From Nocardiopsis coralli (lineage in GTDB: Bacteria > Actinomycetota > Actinomycetes > Streptosporangiales > Streptosporangiaceae), in contig NZ_JADBGI010000033.1 in assembly GCF_014892575.1 (NCBI RefSeq), positions 1-56,896 on the forward strand: a stretch of 56,896 nt of DNA, written 5' to 3'. Made by a program: the position numbers and the translations under genes. Below the pieces are notes generated by a model. That model saw nothing but the letters and a program-made list of their open reading frames with translations, searched no databases and had not been told where the DNA came from. Within the stretch, counting starts at the first letter, position 1, and each line of letters opens with the position of its first letter. This document shows, one piece after another, positions 44,439 to 52,535 of this stretch.

Positions 44439-44592
44439 CGCCCCGCGCCGGGGTCCGGTGCCGCGGGCCCGGGCCCTGCCCTCGGGCGGCGGGGGAGCGC
44501 CGCCGGGGGACACTGTGCCCGCGCTCGTGGAACGCTGTGCCCGTACAGGGTGGAACACCGTGCTCGCGGAACGAAGGGGTTGTGTCCGGCGT

Positions 44593-44598
44593 TACTCT
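44593..44598 (+). promoter_or_regulatory. Possible -10 element of secA2
   Basis: TACTCT lies seven bases upstream of GTG 44605, so transcription would start at or next to the start codon, as in leaderless actinobacterial mRNAs. No good -35 hexamer is visible. Confidence 0.35.
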
Positions 44599-44604
44599 GG
44601 CGTG

Positions 44605-47217
44605 GTGTTCGGACGAATGGCGGAAAGCGTCCGCCGCCTCCTGGGTAAGCCCGGTGCGGTGGACCTGCGGCCCTATACCAAGCTCCTGTCGGCGATCGAG
44701 GCCGAGGAGGATGGTCTCCGTGAGCTCAGCGACGCCGAGCTGAACGAGAAGGCCATCGAACTCGGCAACGCGGAACTCCCCTACGAGCGCGGCGACCTCG
44801 TCATGCTGTGCGCGGTCGGCCGCGAGGCCGCCCGGCGCACCCTGGACGAGCGCCCCTACGACGTCCAGCTGCTCGGCGTGATGGCGCTGCTCGACAGCCA
44901 CGTGGCCGAGATGGCCACCGGTGAGGGCAAGACGCTCTCCGGTGCCCTCGCCGCGGCCGGTTTCGCGCTGCGCGGCCAACGCGTGCACCTGTTGAGCGTC
45001 AACGACTACCTGGCCAAACGCGACGCCGAGTGGATGCGTCCCCTGTACGACCTGCTCGGCGTGACCGTCGGGTGGATCAACGAGGACTCCACCCCCGACG
45101 AGCGCCGCGAGGCCTACTCCCAGGACATCACCTACGCGGCCGTGAGCGAGCTCGGCTTCGACGTGCTGCGCGACCGCATGGTCACCGATGCCGCCGACCG
45201 CGTGGTGCCCCCGCCCGCGGTCGCGATCATCGACGAGGCCGACTCCGTACTGGTCGACGAGGCGCGTGTGCCCCTGGTGCTGGCCGGCGCAGCCGAGAGC
45301 GCGGCGGCCGACATGGAGATGGCCGACATCGTGCGCACCCTCAAGCCGCGGCTCGACTACGAGGTCGACGCGGAGGGGCGCAACGTCCAGCTCACCGACG
45401 CCGGCATCGACCGGGTCGAGAAGGCCCTGGGCGGGGTCGACCTGTACGCGGAGGACGAGGAGTCCCGCCTGCCCGAGGTCAACCTCGCCCTGCACGCGCA
45501 CGTGCTGCTCCAGCGCGACGTCCACTACGTGGTCCGCGACGGCGAGGTGCGCATCATCAACGAGTCGCGGGGCCGCATCGCCCTGCTCCAGCGCTGGCCC
45601 GACGGCCTCCAGGCCGCCGTGGAGGCCAAGGAGAAGGTCGACGTCAGCGAGACCGGTGAGGTCCTCGACTCGATCACGGTGCAGTCGCTGGTGCTGCGCT
45701 ACCCGACCCTGGCCGGCATGACCGGTACGGCGATGTCGGTGGCCGAGCAGCTGCGCGAGTTCTACGAGCTCGAGGTCGCCGTCGTTCCCTCCAACAAGCC
45801 GGACATCCGCGAGGACCACGGCACCCGCCTGTACGCCACGCGGGAGGAGAAGGAGGACGCGCTCGTCGCCGAGGTCGAGCAGGTGCACGAGTCCGGCCGC
45901 CCGGTGCTCATCGGGACCCAGGACGTCGCCGAGTCCGAGCTCCTGGCCGAGCGCCTGCGCAAGGCCGGACTGGAGTGCGTGGTCCTCAACGCCAAGAACG
46001 ACGCCGACGAGGCAGCGATCATCGCCGAGGCCGGGACGCACGGGGCCATCACGGTCTCCACGCAGATGGCCGGGCGCGGGACCGACATCCGGCTGGGCGG
46101 CAGCGACATGTCCGACCGCGAGCGTGTGGTCGAGAACGGCGGCCTGTTCGTCATGGGCTTCGGCCGTTACCCCAGCAGCCGCCTGGACGGCCAGCTGCGC
46201 GGCCGGTCCGGGCGCCAGGGCGACCCGGGCGACTCCCTGTTCTTCGTGAGCATGGACGACGACCTGCTCGTCAACAACTCCCCCGAGACCACCGGTTACC
46301 AGGCGGGCGACGACGGCGAGATCACCGATGAGGGCTGGCTGGCGATGGTCGGCCACGCCCAGCGTGTGGCCGAGGGGCAGCTCCTGGAGGTGCACCGCAA
46401 CACCTGGCGCTACAACCAGCTCATCGACGTGCAGCGCGAGGTGGTCCTGCAGCACCGGGAGCTCGTGCTCACCGGCGACGAGGGTGACCGGCACATCCGC
46501 AAGGACAGCCGGGGCCGGCACGCTGATCTGATCGAGGAGGTCGCCCGCGACCTGGCCGCGATCGACGCCGGGGCCGAGCCGCCGTCCGCGGTCCGAGCGG
46601 CCGCCGGGGCCGAGGCCGCCGAGCAGGCCGAGGTGGAGAAGGCCCGCGCGGAGAGCCCCGAGGGCGAGGACGCCGGCGCCGACGAGAAGGGCTCCGAGGA
46701 CACCGGGGAGAAGGACAAGGGCTCCGAGAGCGCCGAAGAGAAGGCGGGGGAGAAGCCGGAGGCCGAGACGGAGCCCGGTTCCGGGGCCGAGGGCGACGAG
46801 GAACCCGAGGACGTGGGCCCGGAGCCCACCGAGGAGCACGAGGACCAGGCGCGCGAGCAGGTCGCGAAGGCCGCCCGCCTCATTACCCTCTACCACCTCG
46901 ACCGTGGCTGGACCGATCACAACGCGTTCCTGTCCGAGCTGCGCGAAGGCATCCACCTGCGGTTCCTGGGCCGCCGCGACCCGCTGGACGAGTTCAACCG
47001 CGAGGCGGTGCCGGTCTTCAAGGGCTTCCTCGACGAGGCGCGCACGCGGGCGGCCGAGACCTTCGAGGAGGTCCGGGTGCACGACGGGCAGATCGACGTC
47101 GGCGAGGTCGGGGTGAAGCGCCCGTCCATGACGTGGACGTACATGGTGCACGACCACCCGTTCAGCTCTCCGATCGAGACGCTCGCCGGGAAGCTCAAGG
47201 GCAGCAAGAACGGCTGA
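44605..47217 (+). CDS. secA2: Accessory preprotein translocase ATPase SecA2
   Basis: An 870-residue SecA-family motor with MATGEGKTLSGALAA (Walker A), DEADSVLVDEAR (Walker B) and TQMAGRGTDIRLGG. It lacks the C-terminal zinc-binding SecB-contact tail. The branch with RYPSSRLDGQLRGRSGRQGDPG and a short preprotein region matches actinobacterial SecA2, which exports a subset of proteins. About 80 residues (672-752) form an extra acidic Glu/Ala/Asp/Lys segment, likely disordered. The start is uncertain: GTG 44605 may be leaderless behind TACTCT at 44593-44598; ATG 44617 is the alternative. Confidence 0.9.
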   Translation: MFGRMAESVRRLLGKPGAVDLRPYTKLLSAIEAEEDGLRELSDAELNEKAIELGNAELPYERGDLVMLCAVGREAARRTLDERPYDVQLLGVMALLDSHVAEMATGEGKTLSGALAAAGFALRGQRVHLLSVNDYLAKRDAEWMRPLYDLLGVTVGWINEDSTPDERREAYSQDITYAAVSELGFDVLRDRMVTDAADRVVPPPAVAIIDEADSVLVDEARVPLVLAGAAESAAADMEMADIVRTLKPRLDYEVDAEGRNVQLTDAGIDRVEKALGGVDLYAEDEESRLPEVNLALHAHVLLQRDVHYVVRDGEVRIINESRGRIALLQRWPDGLQAAVEAKEKVDVSETGEVLDSITVQSLVLRYPTLAGMTGTAMSVAEQLREFYELEVAVVPSNKPDIREDHGTRLYATREEKEDALVAEVEQVHESGRPVLIGTQDVAESELLAERLRKAGLECVVLNAKNDADEAAIIAEAGTHGAITVSTQMAGRGTDIRLGGSDMSDRERVVENGGLFVMGFGRYPSSRLDGQLRGRSGRQGDPGDSLFFVSMDDDLLVNNSPETTGYQAGDDGEITDEGWLAMVGHAQRVAEGQLLEVHRNTWRYNQLIDVQREVVLQHRELVLTGDEGDRHIRKDSRGRHADLIEEVARDLAAIDAGAEPPSAVRAAAGAEAAEQAEVEKARAESPEGEDAGADEKGSEDTGEKDKGSESAEEKAGEKPEAETEPGSGAEGDEEPEDVGPEPTEEHEDQAREQVAKAARLITLYHLDRGWTDHNAFLSELREGIHLRFLGRRDPLDEFNREAVPVFKGFLDEARTRAAETFEEVRVHDGQIDVGEVGVKRPSMTWTYMVHDHPFSSPIETLAGKLKGSKNG

Positions 47218-47243
47218 CCGGAAAAGCATCGAATGCGATCCGT

Positions 47244-47275
47244 GCGCGGGTCGGGACTTTGGTCCCGGCCCGCGC
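47244..47275 (+). terminator. Rho-independent terminator behind secA2
   Basis: GCGCGGG-T-CGGGAC (47244-47257) pairs with GTCCCG-G-CCCGCGC (47262-47275) around a TTTG loop, with one mismatch in a 14-position stem. ATTACTTTTG follows, giving a short T-rich end. It starts 27 bases after the secA2 stop. Confidence 0.85.
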
Positions 47276-47401
47276 ATTACTTTTGTCCGGACGTCAGAAA
47301 TGGCATTGATCAGGCCGCCGAGTCGCCGGTGTAATGGTCTCGGCGGCGTTACGATGGCTGCGATTTCCGTTATCGGCGACATGCATGGGGATGAATAAAC
47401 G

Positions 47402-47671
47402 GTGGTTCACGAAGTGGGCGCTCAGGAGAAGATCACGTACGGGCGCAACGACCGGTTCCACGGAGGGCCGGTGGGTGGAGGGCACTTCTGGATCGACGAC
47501 GGCGGGGCGCCCGTCGCGAAGATCGGAGGGCCCAAGGAGTGGCGCCCCCGCCCCATGATCGACGTCCGCCAGGGCGACACGTTCAGTGTCGGCGGACAGG
47601 TGTGGAGGGTCACCGAGATCATCGGGGCCGACACCCCCGACGCATATCTGCTCGCCACGCGGGTGAGTTGA
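47402..47671 (+). CDS. Small protein with beta-rich C-terminus
   Basis: An 89-residue protein ending DVRQGDTFSVGGQVWRVTEIIG-type strands, resembling the short DUF6406-like actinobacterial proteins I recall (GDTFPVGxxxWxL); the family call is tentative. The N-terminal half has EKITYGRNDRFHGGPVGGGHFW. GTG 47402 follows GGGGATGA at seven bases. It is isolated between the secA2 terminator and a second hairpin. Confidence 0.6.
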   Translation: MVHEVGAQEKITYGRNDRFHGGPVGGGHFWIDDGGAPVAKIGGPKEWRPRPMIDVRQGDTFSVGGQVWRVTEIIGADTPDAYLLATRVS

Positions 47672-48096
47672 CCGGCCATTTCGAATCCGCAGGGGACTTT
47701 ACGGGCGCTCCGGTGATTGCAACCCCCGGCAACCTTTTACGCTGACGTGCCCGGTGTTTCTTTTTCGAGGCGGGACTTCCGTCTGCCGCATACGTTCGGC
47801 GGCGGGGTCCCGCCGTTGTTGTGTCGCGGCTCACTTCAGAAATGGGAACTGTGTTGATCGAGATCCTCCGGTTACCCGTTCGGGGGTATCGGCGTTACCG
47901 CCGCTTCGCTAGCGTCGTTCGCGGCGGTACGCGCCCCGGGGCTGTGGGGGAGGGGCTCACGCTCGTTTCGAACAACCGGGACGCTGCGTACCGCACCCCG
48001 AGGTCGGCCCCAGGGGCTGTCCCCCGCCCCTGGGCCCGGCCGCCGCGTGCTGCGACGGCCGTGGTGCCCGCCGTCGGTGGCCAGTAGCGTCGTGCC
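47672..48096. other. 425 bp intergenic region with hairpins
   Basis: A GC hairpin around CGGCGGGGTCCCGCCG near 47799-47815 may terminate the small gene before it. TACCGCCGC (47896-47904) and GCGGCGGTA (47921-47929) form a perfect nine-base-pair stem with a 16-base loop. No gene with a ribosome binding site was identified. Confidence 0.45.
48085..48090 (+). promoter_or_regulatory. -10 element for a leaderless mRNA
   Basis: TAGCGT ends six bases before ATG 48097, the usual distance from a -10 element to a transcription start. The following gene has no Shine-Dalgarno sequence, so leaderless translation is likely. Confidence 0.5.
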
Positions 48097-48396
48097 ATGA
48101 CACTTCGACACATCGCGCTCTTCCGCTGGCAGGACGGCGTCGACGACGCCCAGATCGCCGAGGTCGAGCGGCTCCTCGGGGCCCTGCCCGCCGCCGTCCC
48201 CGAACTGCGCTCCTACAGCTTCGGCCGGGACGCCGGCGTCAGCGAGGGCGCCTTCGACTTCGCCGTGGTCGCCGACGTCGACGACGAGGCGGGGTTCGTC
48301 GCTTACCGCGACCACCCCGACCACCAGGCCGCACTCGCGGTGATCCGCCCGCTGCTGGCCGACCGCGCCGCGATCCAGTACCCGCTTCCCGGATAG
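48097..48396 (+). CDS. Dabb (stress-responsive alpha/beta-barrel) domain protein
   Basis: A 99-residue single-domain protein with the Dabb pattern: MTLRHIALFRWQDG at the N-terminus, LRSYSFGRD in the middle and FVAYRDHPDHQAALAVIRPLLADRA towards the end. Members form dimeric ferredoxin-like barrels; the family ranges from stress proteins to olivetolic-type cyclases. The bacterial one-domain members are mostly uncharacterised. The start follows a -10 element without leader. Confidence 0.9.
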   Translation: MTLRHIALFRWQDGVDDAQIAEVERLLGALPAAVPELRSYSFGRDAGVSEGAFDFAVVADVDDEAGFVAYRDHPDHQAALAVIRPLLADRAAIQYPLPG

Positions 48397-48466
48397 ATCT
48401 TGTTCCAGAGGGTGGATGAGGGTGGAGTCTCCCGATCAGGCGGGGAGAAGGGGATCACATCAACCC

Positions 48467-48496
48467 TTGCGGTAGAACGTGTTCCACAACTACAGT
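48467..48496 (+). promoter_or_regulatory. Promoter with -35 TTGCGG and -10 TACAGT
   Basis: TTGCGG at 48467-48472 and TACAGT at 48491-48496 are 18 bases apart. Transcription would begin near 48503, where an ATG opens a 22-codon frame. The region is one of the least GC-rich nearby. Confidence 0.5.
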
Positions 48497-48502
48497 CCCT
48501 GT

Positions 48503-48571
48503 ATGCCTGAACCGGTCAGGGCACCCGGCAGTTCGGCCGCCGGGTGGTGTCGGGCCGCAGGTGAGAGATGA
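48503..48571 (+). CDS. Possible leaderless 22-residue peptide
   Basis: ATG 48503 to TGA 48571 starts exactly where the promoter at 48467-48496 should begin transcription. The peptide is short (MPEPVRAPGSSAAG, then a Cys and a basic end) and has no known relatives. The transcript would run towards the minus-strand gene at 48628, so it could also be a short antisense or attenuated RNA. Confidence 0.25.
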   Translation: MPEPVRAPGSSAAGWCRAAGER

Positions 48572-48627
48572 ACGCCGCCCGTCGGAGTCGGATCGCGCCC
48601 CGGCTCCGGCGGGCGGCGTGCTCTGTG

Positions 48628-48954
48628 TCAGGACAGCAGCTGGGCGATCTCGACGAAGGTCGCGCACGGCCACGGCCCGGCGCAACTGGCGCAGTGCTCC
48701 TCGCCGTCGGGGTGGTGCAGGCGCACCAGGTGCGCGCAGACGGCGGCCAGGGCGGCGACCTCTTCGCGGGCGTGCGCGTAGAAGGCCACGTCGTTGATGC
48801 GGGACAGCGCGCTGGGCGAGGTGGGGGCAGGCAGTCCGACGGTGTCGGGTTCCCAGGGGGCCGCTCGGCTGCAGCGTTCCTGGATGCCCTGGACACACCG
48901 CAGCAACTTCGTGTGTTCGGACAGTCGTGCGGTGGAACGGGCACTCGAGGGCAT
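48628..48954 (-). CDS. Small protein with a Cys-rich C-terminus
   Basis: A 108-residue protein. The C-terminal part contains EEHCASCAGPWPC, a possible metal-binding CxxCxxxxC cluster, and VCAHLVRLHH before it adds more Cys and His. ATG 48954 follows GGGGGAG at eight bases. Similar short proteins with a CxxC end occur in actinobacterial XRE/DUF397 neighbourhoods. Function unknown. Confidence 0.6.
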   Translation of the reverse strand: MPSSARSTARLSEHTKLLRCVQGIQERCSRAAPWEPDTVGLPAPTSPSALSRINDVAFYAHAREEVAALAAVCAHLVRLHHPDGEEHCASCAGPWPCATFVEIAQLLS

Positions 48955-49051
48955 CGCTGATCTCCCCCAACGGGTCGATACGCAGCACGTGATCACATAG
49001 CGTATACCCATCGTCGCGGAATGTCGCGACACACGGGGCCCGTGGTGGGAA

Positions 49052-49083
49052 GCGGGCTGCCCCCAAGGGGAGGGGCAGCCCGC
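49052..49083 (-). terminator. Strong hairpin behind the Cys-rich peptide gene
   Basis: GCGGGCTGCCCC at 49052-49063 pairs perfectly with GGGGCAGCCCGC at 49072-49083, a 12-base-pair stem with an eight-base loop. It lies 62 bases downstream of the peptide's stop codon on its strand. Confidence 0.75.
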
Positions 49084-49144
49084 GCGGAGGGGGAGGGGCT
49101 CGGGTTCCCGGGGTCGGCGGGCCCGGGGCGAGGCCCTGCTGCGG

Positions 49145-49255
49145 TCAGCCGCAGTTGCCGCCGCAGCTGCAGGAGCCGCCGCTCTGGCAGCCGCAGCCGC
49201 AGCCCGATCCGCAGCTGCATCCGCTCATCGCCGGGGGAGTGGTCAGGTGGGTCAC
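49145..49255 (-). CDS. 36-residue Cys/Gly-rich peptide, metallothionein-like
   Basis: A short frame from GTG 49255 to TGA 49145 encodes 36 residues. After MTHLTTPPAM comes SGCSCGSGCGCGCQSGGSC and then a second block, with eight Cys in CxC and CxxxC spacing. GAGGAGGGACC before the GTG is one of the best ribosome binding sites of the window, and a perfect hairpin follows the gene. An internal ATG at 49228 could also serve. The composition suggests metal binding; a ribosomally made peptide precursor is a less likely alternative because no modification enzyme is adjacent. Confidence 0.7.
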   Translation of the reverse strand: MTHLTTPPAMSGCSCGSGCGCGCQSGGSCSCGGNCG

Positions 49256-49471
49256 GGTCCCTCCTCAGGGCTCGGTGCGACGCCCGCCTGCGATCGGCGC
49301 CGAGGAGCCTCCCGAGGGAGCGGCGCGGCGGGCGAGTTTCCCGAACCATGACCTGCCCGGCCCCTGGCTTTCCGAACCCGGGGAACGCAGCTTACCCTAC
49401 AGTTACTCACCGTGAGGAGCGATCAGGGTGCGATCGTGTCCCCGGTGACCTGCGGGTTCTCCGGTCGGCAC

Positions 49472-50395
49472 TCACGCGAAGAAGGTCTCCGCACCCGCCG
49501 AGCGCCGTGTCATTCGGTAGAGCCAAACCTGGCCCAGGAACATGACCGGAACGAACGGGGCGAGGTTCGCCCACACGAGGATCCCCGTCGTCGCGGGGAC
49601 CGGGGCCACGGGGAGGTCCGCGACCAGCGCCACCAGGACCCCGGGCACCGCGATCGCCAGGGCCGACGTCACGCGCGACAGCATCGGACCGTGCACACCC
49701 GCGGTGACCGCCAGCGAGCCCAGCAGCAGGAGCAGCGCGGCGCCGGCAGCCACGGACCCCTCCGTCCGCGGGCCGCCGGGCAGCAGTGCCGCGACCGCGG
49801 CCAGGCCCACCGCGGCCAGCGCCCACCGCGACAGGGTCCGGGTGAGTTCCCCGCACGCATCGGCCGCGCGTCCGCCGTCCTCGGCCACCAGGCGGTCCGC
49901 GCCGAACGAAGCGCCCCGCAGGGCGAACAGCACCACCACCGCTGCCGCGCAGAGCGGGGTGAACACGCCCGACCACAGGGACCCGGTGAGCAGCCCGGCC
50001 ACGACCAGGCCCCAGCACACGGCCGACCCCCAGCTGCCGGCGATCACGGCGCCCTCCCACAGCGCCCGCCAGCGGGCCGAGGGCACACGCCGCCACATCC
50101 ACAGCCCGGCGTCGCGGACCAGCAGGGCCAGTGCCAGGGCCGCCAACGCGGGCCACAGGTGTGCGACCACGTGGTGCTCCAGCGACGGGAACAGCCCGGC
50201 GAGCACACCCAGCGCGGCGACCAGCCACACCTCGGAGGCCAGGAAGTACGGGGCGATCGCCGCCAACGCGCCCCGGCGCTGGTCCGGGGTGCGCGCCACA
50301 CGCGGCATCAGCAGGCCCAGCCCCACGTCGGCACCGGCCAGCACCAGGTAACCGATCACGAAGGCGGCGAGAAGGAGAACGGAGACGGTGTCCAT
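49472..50395 (-). CDS. cydB: Cytochrome bd-type oxidase subunit II
   Basis: A 307-residue membrane protein with about eight hydrophobic segments. The N-terminus AFVIGYLVLAGADVGLGLL matches the CydB start (GFD/ADxG motif), and ILVWANLAPFVPVMFLGQVW fits the last segments. It is shorter than E. coli CydB (379). It lies 20 bases behind cydA on the same strand. No cydDC exporter genes follow. Confidence 0.8.
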   Translation of the reverse strand: MDTVSVLLLAAFVIGYLVLAGADVGLGLLMPRVARTPDQRRGALAAIAPYFLASEVWLVAALGVLAGLFPSLEHHVVAHLWPALAALALALLVRDAGLWMWRRVPSARWRALWEGAVIAGSWGSAVCWGLVVAGLLTGSLWSGVFTPLCAAAVVVLFALRGASFGADRLVAEDGGRAADACGELTRTLSRWALAAVGLAAVAALLPGGPRTEGSVAAGAALLLLLGSLAVTAGVHGPMLSRVTSALAIAVPGVLVALVADLPVAPVPATTGILVWANLAPFVPVMFLGQVWLYRMTRRSAGAETFFA

Positions 50396-50415
50396 GACAG
50401 GGCTTCCCTACGTGC

Positions 50416-51660
50416 TCAGTACGTGAATCGGGGCCGGGCGGGTTCGTCCTGCTCGGGGCGCCGCTCCGCGAGGGGCCCGCGGTCGGGGCCCATGCGGGCG
50501 AAGCGCACCAGCAGCCAGACGGTGACCGCGCCCAGGGCGAAGAACGCGGCCGTGAAGAGGGAGAACGAGACGGCTGCCGCCCCTGCCGGCATCGGGGTCA
50601 CCGCGTCGGCCGTGGTCAGGTGGTGGGTGACCACCCACGGCTGGCGGTCGGTCTCCCGGAACACCCACCCCGAGACGCTCGCGACGTACGGCATGACCGG
50701 GGTGACGACCATCGGGGCCAGGAACCAGCGCCAGCGGTCCAGACCGCCGAACGGCCACACCAGCGCCATCACCGGACCCATGAAGAACATCAGGGTCCAC
50801 ATGAGCACCATCGTGACGTGCCCGGTCCGGCTCATCGCCCCCGCAAGGCCCCCGACGGCGGCTTCGGTCATCGCCTCGGCCTCCTCCGTGCCGTAGGTCA
50901 GGCCGCTCGTGGGAGGCGGGGTGTCGAAGTACGAGAACTGCGCGCCGCCGAAGCCGACCACCACCATCGGCATGACACACATGAGCACGGCGCAGAACCG
51001 GATCCCCCGGCGGAACGTTCCGTACGGGTCGTGGCCGCGGCACAGGTGGTACGCGCTGACCGCCCCGATCACCAGCGCGCCCAGCAGCATCGCGCCGGTC
51101 ACCACGTGCCCGAAGGCCAGCACCGAGGCCGGGTTGGCCAACAGCGCGCCCGGGTCGGTCAGGTGCGCCTCGCCGCCCACCATCTCGAACCCGACCGGAC
51201 GGCGCAGGAACCCGTTGGAGACCAGCACCCACCACGCCGAGGAGTACGCCGTCGCGGTGACCACGAAGAAACAGAACAGGTGCGCCCACCGGCCCATGCG
51301 GTCCCATCCGAAGATCCACAGGCCCAGGAAGGTCGACTCCACGAAGAACGCGGTCATCGTCTCCAGGGCCAGCGGGGCCGCGAACGTGTACCCGAACATC
51401 TCGTGCAGACCGCTCCAATTGAGCGCCAACTGCAGCTCCATGACCAGCCCGGACAGCACACCCATGCCGTAGTTGACCAGGTACAGCCCTCCCCAGAACC
51501 GCACCGAGCGCATGCGGTCGCGGTCGCCGCGCAGCGTGGCCACGAGCTGGGTCACCAGGATGTAGGGGGCCAGGCCCAGGGTCAGGGCGACGAACGTGTA
51601 GTGGGTGGCGGCCGTCAGCGCGAACTGCAGCCGTGCGAGGAGGAGCGGATCTTCCAGCAT
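50416..51660 (-). CDS. cydA: Cytochrome bd-type oxidase subunit I, short form
   Basis: A 414-residue haem-bearing membrane subunit of the quinol oxidase. His20 (heme b595 ligand position), Glu100 and Glu108 (ALETMTAFFVESTFLGLWIFGW) and His185 (LAFGHVVTGA, heme b558 side) are present, and DRQPWVVTHHLTTADAVTP matches the usual GRQPWVV-TADAVS motif. The quinol-binding Q-loop is only about 35 residues, much shorter than in E. coli, and the FRxM motif that holds the second b558 ligand is not obvious; Met residues are available nearby. It is therefore a divergent actinobacterial bd-type oxidase. Confidence 0.85.
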   Translation of the reverse strand: MLEDPLLLARLQFALTAATHYTFVALTLGLAPYILVTQLVATLRGDRDRMRSVRFWGGLYLVNYGMGVLSGLVMELQLALNWSGLHEMFGYTFAAPLALETMTAFFVESTFLGLWIFGWDRMGRWAHLFCFFVVTATAYSSAWWVLVSNGFLRRPVGFEMVGGEAHLTDPGALLANPASVLAFGHVVTGAMLLGALVIGAVSAYHLCRGHDPYGTFRRGIRFCAVLMCVMPMVVVGFGGAQFSYFDTPPPTSGLTYGTEEAEAMTEAAVGGLAGAMSRTGHVTMVLMWTLMFFMGPVMALVWPFGGLDRWRWFLAPMVVTPVMPYVASVSGWVFRETDRQPWVVTHHLTTADAVTPMPAGAAAVSFSLFTAAFFALGAVTVWLLVRFARMGPDRGPLAERRPEQDEPARPRFTY

Positions 51661-51727
51661 GTGCGACCTTGCCTGTGTCGGTGGGGACGCCGACAGGTTC
51701 GGTCACCGCTGGGTACCGGCACATCGG

Positions 51728-51760
51728 CCCCGGGAGGGCATCGCGGGGCCCTCCCCGGGG
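51728..51760. terminator. Hairpin between the two-component genes and cydA
   Basis: CCCCGGGAGGGC (51728-51739) pairs with GCCCTCCCCGGGG (51748-51760) with one bulged base. It lies between the response-regulator stop (51858) and cydA (51660), both on the minus strand, so it may end the former transcript or attenuate the latter. Confidence 0.45.
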
Positions 51761-51857
51761 GTACGGCGCGCGGCCGCCTGCTTCCCCGGGTCTACGGGGG
51801 AACCCCGAGACGGCCCGGAGGCGGGTCGGGGAGCCCGGGGTCAGGGTGCCGCGGTGC

Positions 51858-52535
51858 TCAGGGCGTTCCGCCGCTCCACTTCGGCACGACCAACGCGGTC
51901 TCGTAGGCCAGCACCACGAGCTGGGCGCGGTCGCGCACCCCCAGCTTCACCATCGTGCGGCTCACGTGGGTCTTCGCCGTCGCGGGGCTGACCACCAGGT
52001 GCCCGGCGATCTCCTCGTTCGACATGCCCGCGCCCACCAGCGCCAGGACCTCGCGTTCGCGGTCGGTCAGCCCGTTCAACCGGGTCGAGGGCGCCGGGCT
52101 GCTCGCGGGCCTGCGCACGTAATCGGCGATGAGCCGGCGGGTGATCCCCGGTGACAGGAGCGCCTCGCCCCCGTGCACCACACGCACCGCCTGGATGAGG
52201 TCGCGGGGTTCGGTGTCCTTGACCAGGAACCCGCTCGCCCCCGCGCGCAGGGCGTCGAAGATGTACTCGTCCAGGTCGAACGTGGTCAGAATGACGACCT
52301 TGGTGTGCTCCAGGGCCGGCTCGGCCACGATCTGCCCGGTCGCGGTGAGCCCGTCGGTGCCCGGCATCCGGATGTCCATGAGCACCACGTCGGGGCGGTC
52401 GCGGCGGGCGGCGCGCACGGCCTCCTGACCGTCGGAGGCCTCGGCGACCACCTCGATGTCGGGGGCGCTGTCCAACAACGCCCGGAACCCGGCCCGGACG
52501 AGGCCCTGGTCGTCGGCGAGCAGTACCGAGATCAC
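51858..52535 (-). CDS. NarL/LuxR-family response regulator
   Basis: A 225-residue regulator with a receiver domain (ADD at 7-9, phospho-acceptor Asp54 in VLMDIRMPG, Thr in ILTTFD, Lys in FLVKD) and a C-terminal LuxR helix-turn-helix (LTDREREVLALVGAGMSNEEIAGHL). The GTG start overlaps the kinase stop by four bases, so translation is coupled. cydAB lie directly downstream on the same strand and could be its targets; that is inference. Confidence 0.93.
   Translation of the reverse strand: MISVLLADDQGLVRAGFRALLDSAPDIEVVAEASDGQEAVRAARRDRPDVVLMDIRMPGTDGLTATGQIVAEPALEHTKVVILTTFDLDEYIFDALRAGASGFLVKDTEPRDLIQAVRVVHGGEALLSPGITRRLIADYVRRPASSPAPSTRLNGLTDREREVLALVGAGMSNEEIAGHLVVSPATAKTHVSRTMVKLGVRDRAQLVVLAYETALVVPKWSGGTP

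Noticed and set aside
44380..47382. A 1000-residue minus-strand frame
   Set aside because: Antisense of secA2 and the GTPase gene; open only because GC-rich codon usage suppresses stops.
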